DNA from: Moniliophthora roreri | Lineage: Eukaryota; Basidiomycota; Agaricomycetes; Agaricales; Marasmiaceae | Assembly (NCBI GenBank): GCA_001466705.2 | Contig: LATX02000001.1 | Location: forward strand, 1,178,001 to 1,242,000 | Length of the DNA: 64,000 nt | Reading direction: 5' to 3' | In this document: positions 58,854 to 64,000 of the stretch, piece by piece | How the letters are laid out: the number at the start of each line of letters is the position of its first letter | Numbering within the stretch: position 1 is the first letter of the stretch | Position numbers and translations under genes: made by a program | The notes under the pieces: generated by a model | What the model saw: the letters and a program-made list of their open reading frames with translations, nothing else | The model's database searches: none | What the model was told of the DNA's origin: nothing

Positions 58854-60248
58854 TCAGGAAGGGATGTCTAAGTCATCCTCACTACGCCGTCTCTTCGTCC
58901 CAGGGAGTCCGAGACCTCTGGCTTCGAGTACATCCATAGACACTTTCGCCGCAGTATCTGTCGGTTTTTTAGTCCTGACTCGCGTCCGACGCAACGCGCC
59001 AAATGCCTGAGCTTTGATGACAGCTAAAGTCCCTGATAGAGGTGCGACGCCAGGAGAAGGCGAGCGGGAACCTCGAGAGCCAGTGTTGCCGCCGCGACGT
59101 GCACGTTTATTTGGCAAGTCGCCATCGTCACTTCCCCTCTCATGCTGTGAGCCGTTATCGCTGCTACTAGACAGTGGCGGAAGAACCGGGAGGAGAGAGC
59201 GGTCAACGAGGACGTCGGGTCTGCGGTTGCCTTGTCTGTAACGGGTCCCATCATTGGCGACGTTGCCGAGAGACATGTCTGCAGTTCCCTCATTCACGGG
59301 CACGTCAGATGGAAGACGTTGGTCGTGTAAAGCGTCTGGTATGCCAAAAGAAAATTGTCCAAGCTGAGTGGACGTAGAGGGCGGGGTCGATGTCGAAGGG
59401 GAAAGCGAACGGCTGGCGGGAAAAGGCATATAAGTTGCAGCGTCAATGCTTGCACTCATGGCCACTTTCTGCTCGTCGGATTGCGGTGCGAATCGTCCTG
59501 CATATGGCACGTCTGAAGACTGCAGTGTAGGCGACTCAGTGAAATGAGGGGAGCTCGAGGAAGGATTTGGAGCCACGCATGTATCCGACGATGTACTACT
59601 TGGTGCTACAGATTGTGACCAAGTTGCATACGACGGATACTTCGAAGCCCTCTGATTCGGGAGTTCATTATCAGCATTAGAGTACGGAATGGTGGGTGAG
59701 TGAGTTGTATTGGAAGTGGAAGAGGAATATTGATTGTTTAAAGATGCTCCCTCCCTATAGCTGGAGGGATCGTTGTATTGGTGTATCTGGGACGTTGTGC
59801 CCAAAGTTGTAAAACTGGTGGGGGAAAGTGAAGCAGCCAGCGTTGGCGGAGGCGGGAAATCCACAGATTCGCCATTGGCACCATGGCCCTTGCGGGGCCA
59901 TACAGCCCTCCAGAAGTTTTCGCGTTCTCGCAGTGCGTGTCGTAAGTGATTATTTTCTTGTCGTAAATCCTGGACTTCGCTTCGAGCGTCTCGACATGAC
60001 TCTTGCAGCTGAAGTACGACCGATTCCAGATTCGTAACTAGAAAATGAATGAGAATAGATGGCGGGACAGCTGGAGCTGAACGCTTACCTGTTTCTTCCA
60101 AAGTACTGATATAATTGGCGCGGCGCGCTCTAAAAGCAGCTTGCGCATCGGCATTCTTTTTCTTCCTCAGAGCAACATCTGACATTTTTCCTGGATCAAT
60201 AGGTTTTGAAGCGGAAGGAGAAAGCGAGATTGAAGCAGCTTTGGGCAT
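58854..60248 (-). CDS. bZIP transcription factor
   Basis: Two exons (60089..60248 and 58854..60037) give 447 residues. The basic region KKKNADAQAAFRARRANYI carries the fungal N-x3-QAAFR-RR pattern. It runs into a leucine zipper built across the intron (LEETVTNLESVVLQLQ, then VQDLRQENNHLRHAL). The remaining 330 residues are Ser/Pro/Thr-rich and disordered, with a basic cluster PNKRARRGG that may be a nuclear signal. Such a basic region suggests binding to ACGT-core sites, but the exact target cannot be read from sequence. Two perfect TGACGTCA sites occur elsewhere in the window. The homologue in other fungi is unclear; it is not a plain Yap1 or Gcn4. Confidence 0.88.
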   Translation of the reverse strand: MPKAASISLSPSASKPIDPGKMSDVALRKKKNADAQAAFRARRANYISTLEETGKRSAPAVPPSILIHFLVTNLESVVLQLQESCRDARSEVQDLRQENNHLRHALRERENFWRAVWPRKGHGANGESVDFPPPPTLAASLSPTSFTTLGTTSQIHQYNDPSSYREGASLNNQYSSSTSNTTHSPTIPYSNADNELPNQRASKYPSYATWSQSVAPSSTSSDTCVAPNPSSSSPHFTESPTLQSSDVPYAGRFAPQSDEQKVAMSASIDAATYMPFPASRSLSPSTSTPPSTSTQLGQFSFGIPDALHDQRLPSDVPVNEGTADMSLGNVANDGTRYRQGNRRPDVLVDRSLLPVLPPLSSSSDNGSQHERGSDDGDLPNKRARRGGNTGSRGSRSPSPGVAPLSGTLAVIKAQAFGALRRTRVRTKKPTDTAAKVSMDVLEARGLGLPGTKRRRSEDDLDIPS

Positions 60249-60686
60249 TGGGGTATGCGTCTTAGAGCAAGTGGTGGACGGTGAGGTTTAAAATGGCATG
60301 GAAAAAAAAGAATTCGAATCAAGGGCACGAGGAGAGAGAATCCGCGGCCCTTGTCCAGTTAGCCGGTGTTGACAATTAAAGATTGAAACAAGGGGGCCTG
60401 GGGGTGCGGCGCTTCAATGCATTCTCAGCTTGATTCTGGAAGACCACCTTTGCTCACACCTTCCTTGGCCCCCCCCACACTTATCTCCTTTCATTCGCCA
60501 CGGAGTTTATACATAATGCCAAATAAAACTCATTTTAATTCAAATCACGGTCCTCGAGTCAACGCCTCGCCTCGCGGCCGGAATTTCCATCATTTCTTAT
60601 CCTTTTCGAGCTAGTGCACACAAGAAAAATCTTCGGCTGCTTTGGCCTCGAGCAGGTGCATAGGTACCGATTCAACCGATTCAGGA
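60249..60686. other. Intergenic region between APC4 (3' end) and bZIP (5' end)
   Basis: This is the bZIP promoter and the APC4 terminator. A G-run (GGGGGCC at 60392-60398, followed by TGGGGG) and a C-run (GGCCCCCCCC at 60467-60476) are inverted copies 68 bp apart. No gene is supported. Confidence 0.5.
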
Positions 60687-63600
60687 TCATCCCTGGCCGT
60701 CACCATCAGTATCCATCTCATCTTCCGCTGCTTCATCATCTTCCTCCATATCAAAGGTCTCCAGTGTCGTCCCTTTGTGGTCCAATATGCATGCCGTCCT
60801 ACGACCTGACCTGCCATTTACTGCGAGTGAAACTGGTCCAGACTTAAAGCTATCCAGGGCCCGGCACCGCTTGATCGGAATTGGTATGGTGGTGAGCTGG
60901 AAACGTGTCGAGTCAGAAAACGCTGGAGATCACAACGGATATAACTAACCTGTCCAGCCTCCGACTGGTGCAAGACGCGCTCCATCAGTTCCTCGCGAAC
61001 CGGCAAACTTACGTGACCGTCGTATTGTATTTCTTGATACCCCAAATCGTTGTAGCCCACCGTTGCGATAAACGTTCCCCCTACTTTCGATCATCAATAC
61101 ACCGTAACTCTTGGATTGCCTTTCCGGATTACTTACCGTTCGTTTGAGGTCTGTAAACGATCACTAGACATTCATCGTCAAAGAATTCGAACGCAAGAAC
61201 TTCCACATTTTTTGGCATTCCCTCGTCGTTGAGAGTACAGCACTCGAGAAGTGCAATTTCTAATCGAAAAATTGGACCCTTATCGCCGTAACTTTGGCGG
61301 ACCATACACACTGTTTTCACACAACTGTCAGTATATATGAAACTTTTGAAACGATCAACTTACAAAAGGACCGATGTTCCGATAGGGATGGTGCATGGAT
61401 GGCAATGTATTGGAGAAAATCGTCATCCTAAGCGGGCTCCAGTTATTTTCCGTGATAGTCTGATGTTCTGAATGATGCACCTTGCTTTGACTCGGGATGA
61501 TTCGCTCTCGGCTAATGATATCGCTCGGCGTGACTTGATGTGGCACATTGTTTCTTCCTACGACAGAGCCACAGCCATAAGAAATCGACACAGGCCTAGT
61601 CGCAGCCCCTGTTGAGAGGTCAAAGACCGAACGGCAGTTCGCGATCAGTTCTTCGCTTAAAGTATGCAAATTTCGCCCGATATGATCCCAGTTCGTTGTG
61701 TCAATATTCTGAAAGACTACGGTCAGATAAATGAAAGACAGGTCATGAATGCAATATACAATCCGCCATGCCAATTGGTCGGGGTCATCGAGCACCTTTC
61801 GTGCCTGTTGCAACACATTGGGAAAGAGAAGATCTTCCGGAGGGACGCCCAGTTCATCTAACGAGAAGCTTGGAGTAGGTCCCACAAACCATTGATCAAT
61901 CGAGCTAACTTCTAGACCAGCCATGAGGTATTGATTGACCTCGAGAATATCGTGCAGCATGGGAGGCGGCGTTTCGTTTGAGGGATTGGTGGAAGCGATT
62001 TCTGGGTAGGGAATGCCTTAGAGAGGAATTGCGGAAAACACAGTGAAACAATACCAAATCTGAGCCACGAGATAAACTCTTTGAAGCGTGAAAATTCTCT
62101 TCGAGCAGCTGCTGCAAGCCAGTTGGCCAATAGGATGGCGCGCTTGACCTGGGTCAAACACTGCTCAACGGCATCGGTTGGAATCCCAAACGAGGGAAAT
62201 AACATGCGTCTTTCGGATCATTTTCAGAATGGATTCGACGAAGAATTAGGAGGCGAGACTCACAGACGAGACCACCCGTTCACTTCTTCCAGCACAATGT
62301 GCAGGCGTTGGCAGGCAGGGGAAAGACGCCGGTCGGAATAATCGCGCAGTTTGATCAGGGCCTCCCCTACTGTTGACTCCCATTTTTGAACGCCCTGCGA
62401 CGAACATGAGTATATTACGTTCCGAAGATGGAGGAGGGTATACTTGACTCTCTCACTCATTTGTTCGCCGCTGCCGAGAAAGTCTGCTAGTGATTCCGAC
62501 GCCCGACCGGTTACAAGTAACGTAGTCAAATCCAGTACCGGGTTAGGTTTGTCCTCTAGGAATAGCCGTGACTTATTGCACGAGCTACGAAAGGGAGAAT
62601 CACGTACGGCCAAACTGCTCCCGTTGTTTCGTTTCCAGGGCCCGAAGCCACTTTGGTCCAAGTTCACGAGCACCGCTAGAGGTTTCAGAACCGAGCCAAG
62701 CGGAGCGTATCTCGTTCACTACACGCTTTATGTACAAGGCGAGCTCTTTGGCTGTCGTCGACAATTTTGCAAAATCTCGAACTTGTCGGTGTTCCAATAG
62801 CGGAATTCCAATAACGGTTGGCCGCAAATCCGTTTGCTTGCCATCAGAATTAGATATTTGGGGGTGCAGATATACAATGGGGCGTTTTGGCTCTTTGAAT
62901 AATGTCGTAATTGATGCATTCTCTTCAAGAGCTAAGGAGCCTAATGGATAGGAGCCATCTAGAAAGAAATGGAGACTACCATTGTTCCCAGCAGTCACCA
63001 GAAGACTGTCGATGTTGGTGTCATCCGCCTCATCGAGGACCCCGTCGTTCGTCGTGCGGCCAGTCGACGGTACGCTGATAGAGGCCGCTACCGGGTCGGC
63101 CTGTAGTGACGGCCAGGAACTGATGACTTCTGGAACAGATGGTACCCTAGATGCGTGGGTTTGGGAACCTTGGAACGCAAATAAATCGGTGGCACTGATA
63201 AATGCGTTAAGAATGGTGCGACATAAGGATCAACGAGCACACCTTATCGAGTGAGAGTCTTCTTGCATATTATCAAGCAAAGGGAGTGTCCGAAGGATGG
63301 AATGCGCACTCCCTGTCTTGAACAAAGTCGACACAGATACTCTGAGAGAGGACGAAAACGTACAATGATTTGATTTCGACGGAAGACGTCGGGGGGAGGA
63401 TTTTGAACGGGCTTCTCTCGTGACCGCCACCACACGCCGGTGAGTTTGGGGTTTCCCTCTGCGGAACAATTGACGGGTAGGGATCGTTCCTCATGACCAT
63501 CCTGAATAGAATGTATAGTGATGCATGGAGGATTATGAGCTACAGCAATGCTCTGGCCTGATCGAACATGAGAAGTAAAAGAAAGGACGTGGACTTGAAC

Positions 63601-63837
63601 GGTGAAAATCATACCGTCAGGACTCCAGTCAAAGCCAACCACTTCTTCACTTTTACTGCCAAAATCGACCTCCCAGGTTTTGGATCCACTGACTTTCCAA
63701 AGACTCATTCGATCATGCCCGGCCAACCGCGTCAGCAAGAGTAATAGATCTTTATCCGGACAGCATGCAGAAGAGAGAAGGCGACAAGAAGAGGGGAGTT
63801 GTACTGCTGTGAGAGAAGAAAACGCATTAGCTTCCAT
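60687..63837 (-). CDS. APC4: Anaphase-promoting complex subunit 4 (Apc4)
   Basis: This is a multi-exon gene; the first exon is 63615..63837. The N-terminal WD40 part reads DRMSLWKVSGSKTWEVDFG, then VVGFDWSPDGQSIAVAHNPP after removing the intron starting at 63614, then CITIHSIQDGHEERSLPV. The Apc4 long domain follows, with WLAAAARREFSRFKEFISWL and the four-helix region. The C-terminal beta part includes FEFFDDECLVIVYR and IPIKRCRALDSF, ending in an acidic tail. Apc4 is a scaffold of the APC/C ubiquitin ligase that joins Apc1 and Apc5 and supports the TPR arm. Not all internal splice sites were fixed. The layout and length (about 800 residues) fit the family. Confidence 0.9.
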
Positions 63838-64000
63838 CGAGTTGTGTCCAAGTGGACTGGACCACCAACGCGTCTAATACGTAGTCACTGTCACGAGTCA
63901 CGCGCTTCAACGTGTTGTCTTCCAAGTGTCCTTGGTAAGTGCCCCACTCCACGCTTTTAATTTTGTACCACCATCAGCTCACGATGCATTACGACCTTGG
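63838..64000. other. Upstream edge of APC4
   Basis: Presumed APC4 promoter; no further gene is visible before the window ends. Confidence 0.4.

Noticed and set aside
1..64000. Biosynthetic gene cluster, mobile element or CRISPR array
   Set aside because: I saw no transposase or reverse transcriptase, no terminal repeats, no regularly spaced repeats and no run of related metabolic enzymes. The genes are mostly independent housekeeping functions.

Overview
This window looks like nuclear DNA from a filamentous basidiomycete, most likely an Agaricomycete. Nearly every gene is broken by introns of about 40-60 nt with GT-AG ends. Gene density is high (25 protein genes in 64 kb). One gene encodes a PriA-type cysteine-rich secreted protein, a family I know from mushroom-forming fungi. 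I see no mobile element, CRISPR array, rRNA or convincing tRNA, so this reads as an ordinary euchromatic housekeeping segment. Gene models were built by hand by splicing ORFs so that phase, splice sites and family motifs agree. For most models the summed exon length was checked to be a multiple of three; the exceptions are VPS13, REV3 and APC4, where only extents and selected exons are given.

Left part (1-12.5 kb): the 5' portion of a DExH-box RNA helicase (minus strand, cut by the window edge), the mitochondrial Fe-S co-chaperone Jac1/HscB (minus), a dysferlin-domain protein (plus), a TMEM135-like membrane protein (plus), the disaggregase HSP104 (plus, with a heat-shock-element-like promoter and a perfect TGACGTCA site), and a small conserved membrane protein (minus). 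Middle part (12.5-33 kb): the diphthamide enzyme DPH7 (plus, only 49 bp from the divergent small-protein gene), a NIPA-type magnesium transporter (plus), a DENN-domain protein (plus), and an 11.6-kb VPS13 lipid-transfer protein gene (minus). Third part (33-48.2 kb): a fatty-acid elongase (plus), a C2-RasGAP (plus), a small SVIP-like p97-binding protein (plus), the dynactin actin Arp1 (minus), an AGTRAP-like membrane protein (plus) and DNA polymerase zeta REV3 (minus). Right part (48.3-64 kb): glucose-6-phosphate 1-epimerase (minus), the PP2A scaffold subunit A (plus), the PriA-like protein (plus), an unrecognised secreted protein (plus), a Tic20/DUF4870-like membrane protein (minus), ribosomal protein S24 (plus), GPI2/PIG-C (plus), a bZIP factor (minus) and APC4 (minus).

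The genes do not form one pathway. Themes that recur by chance or by neighbourhood are protein quality control (HSP104, SVIP-like, Jac1), membrane lipid and organelle biology (VPS13, elongase, GPI2, dysferlin-domain protein, TMEM135-like) and translation (DPH7, RPS24). I did not find an obvious undescribed multi-gene system. The best leads are single-locus features: compact bidirectional promoters, the SVIP-like gene with lipidation signals, little-described small secreted or membrane proteins, unusual exons, and promoter inverted or tandem repeats.
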